A DNA stretch of 64,000 nt. Origin: Endotrypanum monterogeii (Eukaryota > Euglenozoa > Kinetoplastea > Trypanosomatida > Trypanosomatidae). The stretch's first letter is position 1, and every line of letters begins with the position of its first letter. A program made the position numbers and the translations under genes. Below, in pieces: positions 20,833-31,395 of this stretch. Under the pieces are notes generated by a model. The model saw nothing but the letters and a program-made list of their open reading frames with translations, had not been told where the DNA came from and made no database searches. The stretch spans positions 124,001 through 188,000 of the forward strand of contig CM007314.1 of assembly GCA_000333855.2 (NCBI GenBank), read 5' to 3'.

Positions 20833-22241
20833 GGCAGCTGTTTGAGACTCCATGGGGTAGTTGCAGGAGATAGGCATGTCGTCGTCGGAGTCCCCAAGGT
20901 ACTCCAGGACTGGAAGCACTTCTCGTTTTGATCCCGAGCTCCTGTGGGAGAAGGTCTTTTTTCTATTTCTGGCGTATGCGTGGATATACTGTGTGCTCTT
21001 TGGGAGGAGGCCGGCCTATCCATCTCCCTTCCCCTTCCCTCCCCCGCGCGTGACTCAGATGGTGAGCTGGATGGGGGGAGGGTCTTTTCATTCCTCAATG
21101 GTGGAATCAGTGAGCCACGCTTGGTGGTGCGCTGAGTGGAGGTCTGTATAATCGGCGCGGCTGTGAGACGACCTCCTGTGGAGGCTGGTGTGAGGTCTGC
21201 GCTCGCGGCTGCGATGAGTTGCCTGTGCCATCCTTGAGGGGCTTATGCGTGCCTACAACTGCCGAGGACAGCGTATGTTTTTTTTTTTTCGTTTGTTTGT
21301 GGCAGTGTGGTATAGGTTTTTGTTGGGGTGTGTGGTTCCTCTCTCTTTTTTGTGTCTTTTCTCCTCCGTTGTGCAAATGGATGCTGTCACGAAATAATGT
21401 TGAGTCTTTACATGCACAACGAATGTGAGCGTTTTGTGCGCACTGTGTACGATTTCATGCTAGGTCGTGCGACGAAACAGCATGGCATCTTCCGAATATG
21501 TCTTTCTGCAACGCGTGTGTCTTTCTTTTTTTTTTTTCGATTAGGGGTGTGTGTGTGAGAAGAAGAAGATTTGAAAATTCAGGTGTGTTCGGGGCGAGGT
21601 GGCGGAGTCCTTACGCCGTGCATTTGGGCGGTTTCCATGATGGTCGTGGGAACTTTTCACATACCTGAAAGCCCAAAAGGATGCGGTACGTGCCTCCCCT
21701 ACACGTTTGGATGACTATGGTTGTGTTGAGTTGCCCATGCACTGCTGAGGTGACTCTCCTGCCGCTGTAGCTAGTCTAGAATGGAGAGGAAGGCGGTGGC
21801 GTGTGCTGCACCAACTCGTTCGGCTAATTGCTTCATCCTGCCTTTTACCGCTTCCCTCACCTTATGTTTCTTCCTCCCTGCATCTATGCCGCCCCCTCCT
21901 TCACCCATATGTGCTTTTGTAACTCCTAATAATCCGACCATTCTTCTGCCTCCCCCCTCCCCCTCCCCCTCCCCCCTTCCTATCACCCTACAGGTGCTGC
22001 TTTGTGACCAACGGGTGACATCGTCCAGTGAGAATACCCAGTACGCGTTAGGGGGACTCCAGGTTTTTTTTTGTTCACAAAAAAAAAAAGGTATCGGTGC
22101 AAGCCGAGGCGCATCTGAGGCACCTGTGACGCGCCTTCTATCTATTATTGCTGGCGTTCTTCCTGCCTCCATCGGGGTGTGTGTGCACACACACTTTTTT
22201 TTTTTTTCTCTTCCGGTGTGCCGTCTGTGCTCGAACGGCGA
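20833..22241 (+). other. Intergenic between ASC-1 and the DEAD-box gene
   Basis: About 1.4 kb. An open frame starts at ATG 20876, 43 bases after the upstream stop, and codes for 91 residues with one hydrophobic stretch; I do not accept it as a gene because no splice acceptor fits between. Poly-T (21280, 21521), C-rich (21950-21980) and T runs (22195-22207) follow. Confidence 0.6.
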
Positions 22242-24848
22242 ATGAGTAAACGTAGACGCGATATTGACGATGATCTAGGGTCCTTTACATCGCCGGATAA
22301 AGATGTGGACTCGTCAATGAACGCTGCGGAGGAGAGCACCTCCTACGGGAGAGGAGGTGGCCCCCTCGACGACAATTCTTCTTTCTCCAGTACATCTGCC
22401 AGCTCCTCGCCCACCGATGCAGACGACTCCGAAGACGAAAACGCCTCAAAACGCCTTTTGCTGTACGCAAAGGTGACAGCAGGTGCAAAGGTACACGTCG
22501 TCGACTCGAAATCACCCACAGGTGTTGCGGAGCAGCACGACCCCGCTGCGTTTTTGCGCGGCACCAGTTGTGGCAGTGGCTCCAACTCTGTGAGTGCCGC
22601 TTCAAAGGCGCTGAAGCGCCTGAAGGCGGAGCTGCTGAAGCCAGTGACGCAGTCCACTGCCTTGACGGTGGTGAATGCCGAGGACGAATCTGCCGATGTT
22701 ATCAGTAGGATTGTCCTGCGGAAGATGCCGCAGCCGCCAGCAGGGGATGCAAAGAAGCTGCGCCAGCTGACTTATGTGGATCATAATCAAATGCACTACG
22801 CGCCCATCCGCTCAGACTTCTATGTGGTCCCGCCTGACATGACAAACCTCACAGTGAGTGAGATGCGGGAATTGTTACGGGAGCTGGACGGGGCCAAGGT
22901 GCAAGGGCAGGAAGTTCCGCGGCCCATGCGCTCCTGGAATGGCACTGGACTACCAGATCGTGTCCTCGAGGTGCTGGAGGAGCACGAGTACAAGTGCCCC
23001 TTTGCGGTGCAGTCACTCGGCGCACCGGTGCTGATGAGTGGGCGAGATTTGCTTCTCACAGCGAAGACAGGCTCCGGCAAAACACTGTGCTACGTGCTGC
23101 CGCTTGTTCGGCACTGCGCAGACCAGCCACGGTGTGAGAAAGGGGAGGGTCCTGTGGGGCTGGTGCTTGTTCCAACACAGGAGCTCGCTGTCCAAGTGTT
23201 CGCGCTTCTGGACGAGTTGGGTAGAGCTGCCGGTCTGCGTTGCGTTGCCTCTTACGGAAGCACGTCGTTATCTGACAATATTCGCCACGTCAAGGCGGGA
23301 TGTGAATTGATGGTGGCAACGCCCGGACGCCTCCTCGACCTGCTCACTGTGAACGGTGGCAAAGCGATGAGGCTGTCGCGCGTTTCCTTCGTTATTGTGG
23401 ACGAGGCAGACCGTCTTTTTGATAGCGGCTTCATGGAGCACGTGGAAGCATTTTTAAAGAACATCAGACCCGACCGCGTGACAGGGATGATTAGCGCTAC
23501 CATGCCGAAGGAGCTTCGCGGCGCGGTGATGCAACACTTGCGAAATCCCGTTGTGATTTCTGTCGGCGGTAAAGCGACACCTGCCTCCAACGTTGAGCAG
23601 CAGTTTTTTTTCTTTGACGAGGAAGTATACGATGCGAACAGTATCAAAGCGGACATGAGCCCGCGTCTCGTCAAGTTGTTGGCATTGCTCGGCGACGAGG
23701 GCGATGCCGGCCAAAATCTCATTCTGGTCTTCACACAGCGGAAGGAGGAGGTGGATGAGTTGTTGGGGCGGCTGACGACCCTGGGCTACGCCAACCGGGT
23801 GGCTACCCTCTACAGTGGTATGGACCCGATTGATCGTGAGTTCGCGCTAGAGCACTTTGTACCAGGTAAACAGTTTATTCTTGTTGCGACCGCCGTTGCA
23901 GAGCGGGGCTTGGATATTCCGTATCTGGGTCTTGTGATCAACTATCGCCTTCCCAATCATTATGAGGCGTATGTGCATCGTATTGGCCGCACCGGCCGCG
24001 CCGGGAGAAGTGGGAGGGCCGTAAGTTTTTTTACTCGTGGCAAGGACGACGACATCGCACCAGAGTTGGTGGAAGGGCTTGAACGTGCAGAGCAGCAAGT
24101 GCCGGAGGAGCTGTACGAGATAGCGGAAAAGGTGCGCGCGCTGCGCAAGACGGGTGATGCGCGCTACAACAGCGGCTTTTTTCGTGGCTACCGGGACGCG
24201 AAAGCACAGCGCTTCACCGATCGCAATCAAAAGGAGAAGCTGCGTGAGGCTGCGCGTGCAGCTGGTTTGGAGCAGTTCCTGAGTTCTTCTTCTGAGACAG
24301 ACTCCGATGCGTCGATCGACGAGGAGGCCAACATCACTGCTGTTCCGGTGCAATCGAGAAATCATACCCCGTCGGCAGAGGAGGCAGCAGCGAACGCAAT
24401 GGCTCTGACGCTTCGCCGTGGCGTGCAAAACGGTGCGCTGGTGTTGTCCTCTGCGCAGGAGGATCGAATCTCAAAGGCGCTGGCATTTGCACAGAAAACA
24501 ACTACGGCAGCGACGGTGGCGGAGGACGAGACGACAGCGGTGCGTTTCCAAAGCGAGTACATCATCAACGACCTGCCCGACGCTGTGCGTGGCAAGTTGC
24601 AGAGCGGTAGCTTTATGCGTTCTGTCGCTGAGGAGACGGAAACTTCATTAATTCGCAAGGGTGTATTCTTTGATCCACGTTACAAGCACTCGCGTAGGAT
24701 GAAGGAGGGAGAGAGGCCCTTGTATTTCCTGATTGTCGGTAAGACAATGGAGGCGGTGCGTTCAGCGCGAAACAAGCTGGATGAAGTAAAGGCGGAGCTA
24801 TTGAGCAAGCAGAAAAAGGTTGCGTCCGTAACGGGCGCCACAATCTAG
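22242..24848 (+). CDS. DEAD-box RNA helicase, Prp5/DDX46-like
   Basis: 868 residues. Motif I AKTGSGKT is at 274-281, Ia PTQEL at 311-315 (Gln where PTREL is usual), Ib TPGR follows, motif II DEAD is at 387-390, III SAT at 418-420, V ATAVAERGLD lies near 550 and VI HRIGRTGR is at 579-586. Ahead of the core, MHYAPIRSDFYVVPPDMTNL (near 185) and RSWNGTGLPDRVLEVL match the lead-in of Prp5/DDX46. The C terminus (SEYIINDLPDAVRGKL, then KGVFFDPRYK) matches the KH-like tail of DDX46. Prp5 acts on the U2 snRNP at branch-site recognition. In a genome with very few introns it may serve trans-splicing, which also needs U2; that is inference. The N-terminal 180 residues are Ser/acid-rich. No AG lies between the nearest poly-T tract and this ATG, so the start is uncertain. 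Confidence 0.85.
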   Translation: MSKRRRDIDDDLGSFTSPDKDVDSSMNAAEESTSYGRGGGPLDDNSSFSSTSASSSPTDADDSEDENASKRLLLYAKVTAGAKVHVVDSKSPTGVAEQHDPAAFLRGTSCGSGSNSVSAASKALKRLKAELLKPVTQSTALTVVNAEDESADVISRIVLRKMPQPPAGDAKKLRQLTYVDHNQMHYAPIRSDFYVVPPDMTNLTVSEMRELLRELDGAKVQGQEVPRPMRSWNGTGLPDRVLEVLEEHEYKCPFAVQSLGAPVLMSGRDLLLTAKTGSGKTLCYVLPLVRHCADQPRCEKGEGPVGLVLVPTQELAVQVFALLDELGRAAGLRCVASYGSTSLSDNIRHVKAGCELMVATPGRLLDLLTVNGGKAMRLSRVSFVIVDEADRLFDSGFMEHVEAFLKNIRPDRVTGMISATMPKELRGAVMQHLRNPVVISVGGKATPASNVEQQFFFFDEEVYDANSIKADMSPRLVKLLALLGDEGDAGQNLILVFTQRKEEVDELLGRLTTLGYANRVATLYSGMDPIDREFALEHFVPGKQFILVATAVAERGLDIPYLGLVINYRLPNHYEAYVHRIGRTGRAGRSGRAVSFFTRGKDDDIAPELVEGLERAEQQVPEELYEIAEKVRALRKTGDARYNSGFFRGYRDAKAQRFTDRNQKEKLREAARAAGLEQFLSSSSETDSDASIDEEANITAVPVQSRNHTPSAEEAAANAMALTLRRGVQNGALVLSSAQEDRISKALAFAQKTTTAATVAEDETTAVRFQSEYIINDLPDAVRGKLQSGSFMRSVAEETETSLIRKGVFFDPRYKHSRRMKEGERPLYFLIVGKTMEAVRSARNKLDEVKAELLSKQKKVASVTGATI

Positions 24849-25736
24849 TCGCTGGACCGTGTTTTTGTGTGCATGGCTCGTTCATTGCTGTTGTGCTGTC
24901 GTAAAACACTTCAATACAGCGCTCGGTGTCTTTTTAATTCCATCTTTTAGTTGAGTGATGGCGCTGTGGTGCAGCTCGCCATGCGCTGGAGATTTCATGA
25001 TGCGCGTGAGGTATATGCACGTGTAGCTGCCCGTTGACGCCGAGTGGGCGTGGGTCAATGAAAAAGGGGAGGTCCCACAGAAACAGATGCGATGCACATG
25101 TCTGCAGTTTCTCCCGGAGAGGTCGCTTTTGGTTGTGTTCTTCTTGCACTCAAGCCGACACATAGCTGGGTGATCACGTCCTTGCACACACTGAGGAAGC
25201 AGTGGTGGATATCAAAGGTGTATCTACGTGTAGTCCCCCGTTCCCCGGAAAAGAAATGCCTGGGCGAATGAATACTTTTTTGGGGGGGGGCGCGACTGCT
25301 TACGATGCTGCGGATTACGTCGGTGTTGTGGTCGTAATTATTTTTCCTTTCGGAATGGTATTGATAGGAATTCAGACCATCGCATGACACTTCGGTGTAT
25401 GCAGCTTTGGGCGGGCATTCTAGGAAGCGAGGTGTCGGACGTTCTTCCGGATGTTGCATTGTCGTTGCGGTCGACGGGAAAACGTCTCCATGAGGCGGCG
25501 AGCAGGTATCGCTTCATGTCAACTCACTCTATCCCCCCCTTGTACAGAATCATTTTGAAACAAGCACCGAAGCGTCTGACGGTGTACGGTGAAGAAGCTG
25601 GCGGTTTGGTTTTTGTGGCGGCTGTGAATGCAGGGGGCATTCTAAATCTCTTTCCTTCCGCCTTGACACTCTCGGATGTCTGCGCTTATCGATCACTGAC
25701 TGCCTATTTTCCTCCCAACATCATCTACGTGTTTCC

Positions 25737-25776
<40 letters not shown>

Positions 25777-26166
25777 CACATACACACAAGAGGTGGAGAG
25801 GAGATCCTCTCACGCGCATAAACACACGTCTTTTCGAAAAAGTCGAGTGTTCAACGTTCTCGAGCACACACAGGTTTGTGACAGAAAGTGCTCCGTTTGG
25901 TGTCTCTCTGTGCTTTCTCCCTCACCATTACACTCTTGCTACGCTTCGTTTCTGTAGGTGGTGTGGGGGAGGGAAGAGGTCCGGGGCGGCAGGGCTTTGA
26001 GTAGGGAGGTGACCATCCCCAAGGTGAGAGGCAGAACACAGGAGCTTGTTTTATATTTATGAGGGATCGTTCTTTTTCGTGTGTATTGTGACCTCTACAC
26101 CTTTGTCGTATTTCCCTCTTTACGTAGTGGTTCTGGTGCCCTTCCTCTCTGTGCATATCCTTCAAT
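24849..26166 (+). other. Intergenic between the DEAD-box gene and AP-3 delta
   Basis: About 1.3 kb. It contains a CA microsatellite (25740-25773) and a 145-codon frame at 25384-25821 that runs into that microsatellite and matches no family, so it is not called. An AG at 26126-26127 after a pyrimidine tract is a possible acceptor for the next gene. Confidence 0.65.
25740..25773. repeat. CA microsatellite
   Basis: Uninterrupted alternating C and A upstream of the AP-3 delta gene. Confidence 0.95.
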
Positions 26167-29100
26167 ATGTCACTTGTCGCCTTCTCGCAGTACTCACTCG
26201 CGGCAGTGGTGCGCAACCTTCGTAGCGCCCCCCGTGGAACAGAGGAGGAGGCCGTAGACAGGTACATCTCAGACACAAAAAATGAGGTCAATGTCGCAGA
26301 TCCGCGCGTCAAGATGACTGCAATTCAGAAGGCGACTTATTTTCACATGCTCGGGTACAGCTCGCAGTATGCAAATTTCCGAATTGTGGAGATGATGGCA
26401 AGTCCTCTGTTTCTCCACAAGCGAGTAGCATATCTGGCTGCCTGCCTCACCTTTACGGAGGAGACCGACGTCATTCCACTCATGACGGCGTCACTGAAGC
26501 GTGATTTGAGTAGCAACAATCAATTCGAGGTGGGGCTCGCCCTATATTGCATTGCATCGATCTGCACTCCTGACATGGCGCAAGACGTTGTGACAGACAT
26601 CGTCAACCTTCTGGGCCACCCTCGTGCGTACGTGCGCAAGAAGGCAACGCTGAGCCTCTACCGCATCTTTTTGAACTATCCGGAGTCGCTGCGGATAACG
26701 TATGGTCGACTAAAAGAAAAGCTCACCGATGACAGTGAAAAGACGGACACCGATCCCGCAGTACGCGGTGCTGTCGTGTGTGTTTTATGTGAGTTGGCTC
26801 GACGTAACCCAGCTAACTTTTTAGGGCTGGCTGTACCCTTCTACTCGCTTCTCTCCTCTGTGCACAGCAACTGGACACTCATCAAAATTGTGAAGGTTTT
26901 CGGCTGCTTCGCGCCGCTTGAACCGCGACTTGGGAAGAAGCTCGTGGATCCGATTACCAATCTCATCAACACGACCGGGGCCAAGTCCGTCCAGTACGAG
27001 TGTCTCCTGGCTGTCGCCAAGGGAATGAGTCGATCCACGTCGCTGACAGCGCTGGCCGCGGAGAAAATTCGTGTTTTTGTGGATGATGTTGACCCCAACT
27101 TGAGATTTCTCGGACTGGAGGCTCTGTCGCTCCTCAGTAGCTCCACGGAAAACCGAAAGCTGGTTGCTGATCAGAGGGATGTCGTGCTGAAGTCCCTGGA
27201 CGATCCAGACAGTACCATTCGACTGAAGGCGCTTCAAGTGCTGCGAGACTTGACAACGAAGAAGACGGTCGTGTCGCACATCAATCACATGCTCGAGCGG
27301 TGCGTGCGCACTCCTCCGGACGAGGATTGGTCAAACGCAGTCATTCGCACGATCATCGAGACGGCGCAGAGCAGAGACTATGAGTGGGTCCAGGACTTCG
27401 AGTGGTACATTAGCGTTCTGCTGGACTTGTGTGTGGTGGATTTGTCAGTCTACGAACACGGTGCTTTCATGGAGCGAGAGCTAGTCTGTATATTGTCGCG
27501 CGTGAACGGCGTGCGCCGAGTAGGTGTGGAGGAGATGGCGCAGCTCTTGTCACATGTCCAACTGCTAAGCTGCAATGGACAGCGTTCCACACAGTGGCGA
27601 ATTCTCTGCGCAGCCGCCTTCGTCTGCGGTGAGTATCCGCATTGGATCCCCGATATCGAGGAGACGTGTCGGGCGCTTCTCGCCGAACCTATTACGCTTC
27701 AACCCGCAGAGGTGCAGCTGGCTTGTGTCACGGCAGTGGGGAAGATCGCCGCATACGTGTACCAGCCGTGTACTCGCCACATCGAGCTGATCAATGGCGA
27801 AGAAGACTGCCGTGCAGTCGACGAGGTACGTCAGTCGTCGACCCTCCCATTGGAGAGGTTGATTCGCACAGTGCTATTGCCGGAGGCAGAGGAGCAACAT
27901 GACGCTTCTGAGGGTGTCGCTGCCTGGGATGCACGTGGCACCGCTCTGCGAAGCCACCGCGGCCTGCAGCGTTTCTGCCACAGCTGTTTCCCAGGTGTGT
28001 TGGAGCGTGCGCATCTGGTCCAGTATCAAGTTGTGGTGCACCCTGACGTCGGTCCAAAGCTGTTCGCGGCGGATCTTCCTCCTGTGGCTGCCGGTGCCCA
28101 GGACGCGATCGAGGTCCCGGAGGAGGTGGATTTAGACACCCCGTTTTGTGAGAGCGTGGCGGCGCTTATGGCACTGAGCGGTAGTGAGGAGGAGGACGAC
28201 GACGTTGACCGTGGTGCAGTGGGGGCCTACTGGGGTCTGGGTGTGGACGGTGACGATGGTTTGGGCTCTGATTTCAATCTCGAGTATCGCATCGAACAAC
28301 AGCGCCGCGCAGAGGAGGCGCGAAGGGATGAGTTGTCAGCGTATTATCTTCGTGACTGGGGAGGTGCAAGCGTGGATGCCTCGGAGGATGCGGGTGCCTC
28401 GCCGTCCTTTCTCCGCCCCGTCGATCAAGTGAGCTGCGATGGTGGGCTTGACTCCAATGGCAGCGCTGCGCCTTGGCCTAGGCGACGCGGGCGCGCGTTT
28501 CATCCTCAGAAGGTCCACTGCATCAATCGCCAGCTGTCGAAGCCAGTGGAGTATACAGACAAGAAGGCAGCTCAGAGATGGAGGTCCAAATCTCCTGAGG
28601 AGGACGAGGCGACCCGCAAGTTGCGCGGCATTGACGTTACTCGTGCGCTTCGCGCGGATGAACGGCTTCCCGAGACGCTGTCCTACGCTCAGCTCCTCCA
28701 CGAGCAGAGAACAGGCAGGATTGGCAGTGGCTCACGCACAGATGCGATGGCGGCGCTTCCGGCCTCCGAGCCGACTCCAGTCACCCTGTATGACCACCAT
28801 CCACTGCGACTGTCCATGTCGATCACAGGCTGCAAGGTTCAAAAAGATGGGTTCCATCTCCACTCCTCGGTCGAGTGTGTGAATAGGACGAGCAGCAGCG
28901 TTCTTCACGACGTGCGATTGACAGCGATGCCTACAGCTGCATTCAACATGGGAGACGTTGCGCTGCGTCTGGCTTCGGTCAAGTCTACGGGTATGGCGGA
29001 TGAAACAATTGCCACCTCTGTCGAAGTGGCGGAGAAGCTGAAGGGGCTGGCGACGGTGCGAGTGTCGATTATTTTGCAACTGAGTCACCTTCCCCCGTCT

Positions 29101-29643
29101 TTCGCAGACGCTCCGCTGTCGCTGAACCTTACCTGGACCTCCGAGCGAAAACACTGCCAAGCAGCCGTGTCACTACACTTGGAGTATGTCTACTTCACGA
29201 AGCCTGTGCTGCCAAGCTCTGTCCTGATGTCCAACGAGTACCTCGAGGACGTTGTGGGCAAAGCCCTTGCATCCGCACCGATAGCCAGTGCTTTCTTGCC
29301 TTGCAAGAAGGCGTCAATCATGACTGGGGTTGCTGCTGCCATGCCGCAGCTGCGTCTTTCCCCAATCGACGTCTTCAAGGATGCACTTTCGATGTATGGC
29401 CTCCTGCACGGTCGAAAATCGGCGTTGGCACATACGCATGTGGCAGTATTGCTGCAGGAGAGGGAGGTGGATGGCGTGAAAGGGGTATCGGTAACGGTGC
29501 GGTGCCATTACCCACCTCTGAGCGAGGCTCTCATTTTGAAGCTCTCGGAGCTCTTGTGTGTACAGGAATCATCGCCGTTGCCAGTTTCCAAGCGTCGAGG
29601 GAAGAACGCACCATCAAGCTCGTGCGGCGGCTCTGGGCACTAG
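26167..29643 (+). CDS. AP-3 complex subunit delta (delta-adaptin)
   Basis: 1158 residues, close to the length of animal AP-3 delta. The first 400 or so residues are an adaptin N-terminal alpha-solenoid with the family landmarks YFHMLGYSSQYANFRIVEMM, KRVAYLAA, SLKRDLSS, YVRKKATLSLYRIFLNYPES, CELARRNPANFLGLA, and NWTLIKIVKVFGCFAPLEPR followed by LGKKL. The KYPESLR- and LEPRLGKKL-type blocks single out delta over gamma or alpha. An acidic hinge (SGSEEEDDDVDRG) near residue 665 and a charged region near 700-850 follow. The C-terminal 300 residues could form the appendage. AP-3 sorts cargo from endosomes to lysosome-related organelles; in trypanosomatids these include acidocalcisomes. The ATG at 26167 lies just upstream of the conserved LAAVVRNLR start. 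Confidence 0.92.
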   Translation: MSLVAFSQYSLAAVVRNLRSAPRGTEEEAVDRYISDTKNEVNVADPRVKMTAIQKATYFHMLGYSSQYANFRIVEMMASPLFLHKRVAYLAACLTFTEETDVIPLMTASLKRDLSSNNQFEVGLALYCIASICTPDMAQDVVTDIVNLLGHPRAYVRKKATLSLYRIFLNYPESLRITYGRLKEKLTDDSEKTDTDPAVRGAVVCVLCELARRNPANFLGLAVPFYSLLSSVHSNWTLIKIVKVFGCFAPLEPRLGKKLVDPITNLINTTGAKSVQYECLLAVAKGMSRSTSLTALAAEKIRVFVDDVDPNLRFLGLEALSLLSSSTENRKLVADQRDVVLKSLDDPDSTIRLKALQVLRDLTTKKTVVSHINHMLERCVRTPPDEDWSNAVIRTIIETAQSRDYEWVQDFEWYISVLLDLCVVDLSVYEHGAFMERELVCILSRVNGVRRVGVEEMAQLLSHVQLLSCNGQRSTQWRILCAAAFVCGEYPHWIPDIEETCRALLAEPITLQPAEVQLACVTAVGKIAAYVYQPCTRHIELINGEEDCRAVDEVRQSSTLPLERLIRTVLLPEAEEQHDASEGVAAWDARGTALRSHRGLQRFCHSCFPGVLERAHLVQYQVVVHPDVGPKLFAADLPPVAAGAQDAIEVPEEVDLDTPFCESVAALMALSGSEEEDDDVDRGAVGAYWGLGVDGDDGLGSDFNLEYRIEQQRRAEEARRDELSAYYLRDWGGASVDASEDAGASPSFLRPVDQVSCDGGLDSNGSAAPWPRRRGRAFHPQKVHCINRQLSKPVEYTDKKAAQRWRSKSPEEDEATRKLRGIDVTRALRADERLPETLSYAQLLHEQRTGRIGSGSRTDAMAALPASEPTPVTLYDHHPLRLSMSITGCKVQKDGFHLHSSVECVNRTSSSVLHDVRLTAMPTAAFNMGDVALRLASVKSTGMADETIATSVEVAEKLKGLATVRVSIILQLSHLPPSFADAPLSLNLTWTSERKHCQAAVSLHLEYVYFTKPVLPSSVLMSNEYLEDVVGKALASAPIASAFLPCKKASIMTGVAAAMPQLRLSPIDVFKDALSMYGLLHGRKSALAHTHVAVLLQEREVDGVKGVSVTVRCHYPPLSEALILKLSELLCVQESSPLPVSKRRGKNAPSSSCGGSGH

Positions 29644-31395
29644 GGAGTCTAGAGGGTCGCTCTAGCCACTGTATGACGGCAAAAATTGGTCTGTGTACGT
29701 GATGAGTGCATTTGTGCGAGCGTGCTCGCGCCGTGCCTTCTTGCAAGTCACAGTAAACGAAAACGCTCGCGTTGCATGCCCCCTTCTCCCCTCCCCGTTG
29801 GTTGTACCTGTTGTCTCTAGTACTCAATGCCTCCCCTGTCTACCTTACTTCACCCCGCCTCACTTCCACCCGTCCATACACACGCGCGCTTATTTTTTTG
29901 TTCTCCCTCCTGTCCTTCTGTGCAGAGGTACTCCCACACAAATCGATATATAAATGGAGTGTGTATAAAATAAAATTCGCATGAGCCTAGCGGAGAGGCT
30001 CAGCCAGTCGAGGGTGTAGACGTAGTGGACTTGCTTAGCTCATTGCACTCCTCCCCGCTCCAATTTGTTGTTACTTGATCAAAAATGCAAAAAAGCGGAG
30101 TGGCGCAGAGAGGATGTGATGATGAGGTGACGGTTGTGTCAGCCTGGCGTAGTCTAGCTGCTAACAGTGTTCCCCGTCTCGGTGGATACACTCAGGCCTT
30201 TACGCACACGCGACGCTAGCTCTTCTAGCCTATGCTTTTACAAGACTGCAATTGACCTTGAAAATATAAAAAAAAATGCCGCCCCGACGTTGAGTGTTGG
30301 AGCACGCAGATCTGCACCTCATTCCTCCTTTGCTCTCTCCTTCTCGTTGCCTGTGTCTGATGATTACATTCTTGCTTCTTTTCTCTCTCCCCTTTTTCGC
30401 TTTTCTTTCTTCCTTGTTGCGTTTTGCGCCGTGAACCCTCCGACTCCTCAAGAGCAGCTATGCTTCAACGGCTGTGGCGTATTCATACCCTCCCCCTCTC
30501 TCGCCTTCCTCTTGCTTCTTTTTTTTTTTTCTTCCCCTCTTCCCTCTGGTTTTCTGTGACCGTGGCGGACTGCTCTGCCACGCTCCAATGGTTTCACACA
30601 ACATCCTCATCAGCCGTTTTTTCTTTTGTCGCGTCTCTTCCCTCCCGTCGCACCTCCCCTCTTTTTCTTTCTTTGCTGTCCCCTGCCTGCTTGGTGTGGT
30701 GAGTTGCTCGTGGCTGGTGGCAGCTGTGCACAGGCACATCCAAAACCTCTCGTCAGATTTTCGACGTACGACTCCGTCACTTGAGGCGGGGACTCTCTGA
30801 ATAAGACACCTCCCTGCGACTGTTGAGGTGAAGTCCAGAGGGGAGAGTGACGTGGAGACACGCGGCGCTCTTTCGCCCACAAGAATTTTTTAAATCACCT
30901 CTTGCTCATATCGAGCACGTTTGTGCGCTGTGTCGTCATCTCATACCGCTGCTAGCTACAGTGTGGTTCCAGCCCATCCCTGGCGTTCCTCTGTGGCTGT
31001 TGAAGTCGCATCTCCACAGCCACGCTTTTTTTTTTTTACTGGTTCCCATCGTGCATCGGTGTGCCTCTGGTGTCATCAGGTTCATCTCTAATCTCCACTG
31101 GGCGTTGGGATAACCCGAAGCCACGCCGTTTTCTTTCCCACCTCGCACTCACTGTCTTGTGTATTTGTAAGAGCATCCTCGTTTTCGTCTTCCCCTTCCT
31201 TCCCCCTCCCCCCCATTTCCCTTTCTCTTGTATTTGCACTTTTTTTTTTTGACTGTATGTGTGTGAGTGCGTGAAGACGAGCAGCTCTGTCGAGTGATTC
31301 GCATCCTTCTGTTTTTTTTTTCTAGTTTCCCTGGCCCTTTCGTGGATCCAACTACTTAATCTCAGACAGGCCCTTACATTTTATTATTATTTTTG
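29644..31395 (+). other. Long pyrimidine-rich intergenic region before the phosphatase
   Basis: About 1.75 kb with strong C/T bias from 30280 to 31330, including many T runs. No gene supported on either strand; the open frames are translations of the C/T tracts. Confidence 0.72.
31307..31325 (+). promoter_or_regulatory. Candidate spliced-leader acceptor for the phosphatase gene
   Basis: ttctgttttttttttctAG, ending at 31324-31325, lies 71 nt before the ATG. It is one of the clearest acceptors in the window. Confidence 0.55.

Noticed and set aside
25384..25821. 145-codon frame upstream of AP-3 delta
   Set aside because: The first 60 codons look somewhat coding-like, but the frame ends by running through a CA microsatellite (His-Thr repeat) and matches no family. 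The acceptor-like AG near 26126 belongs to the next gene.
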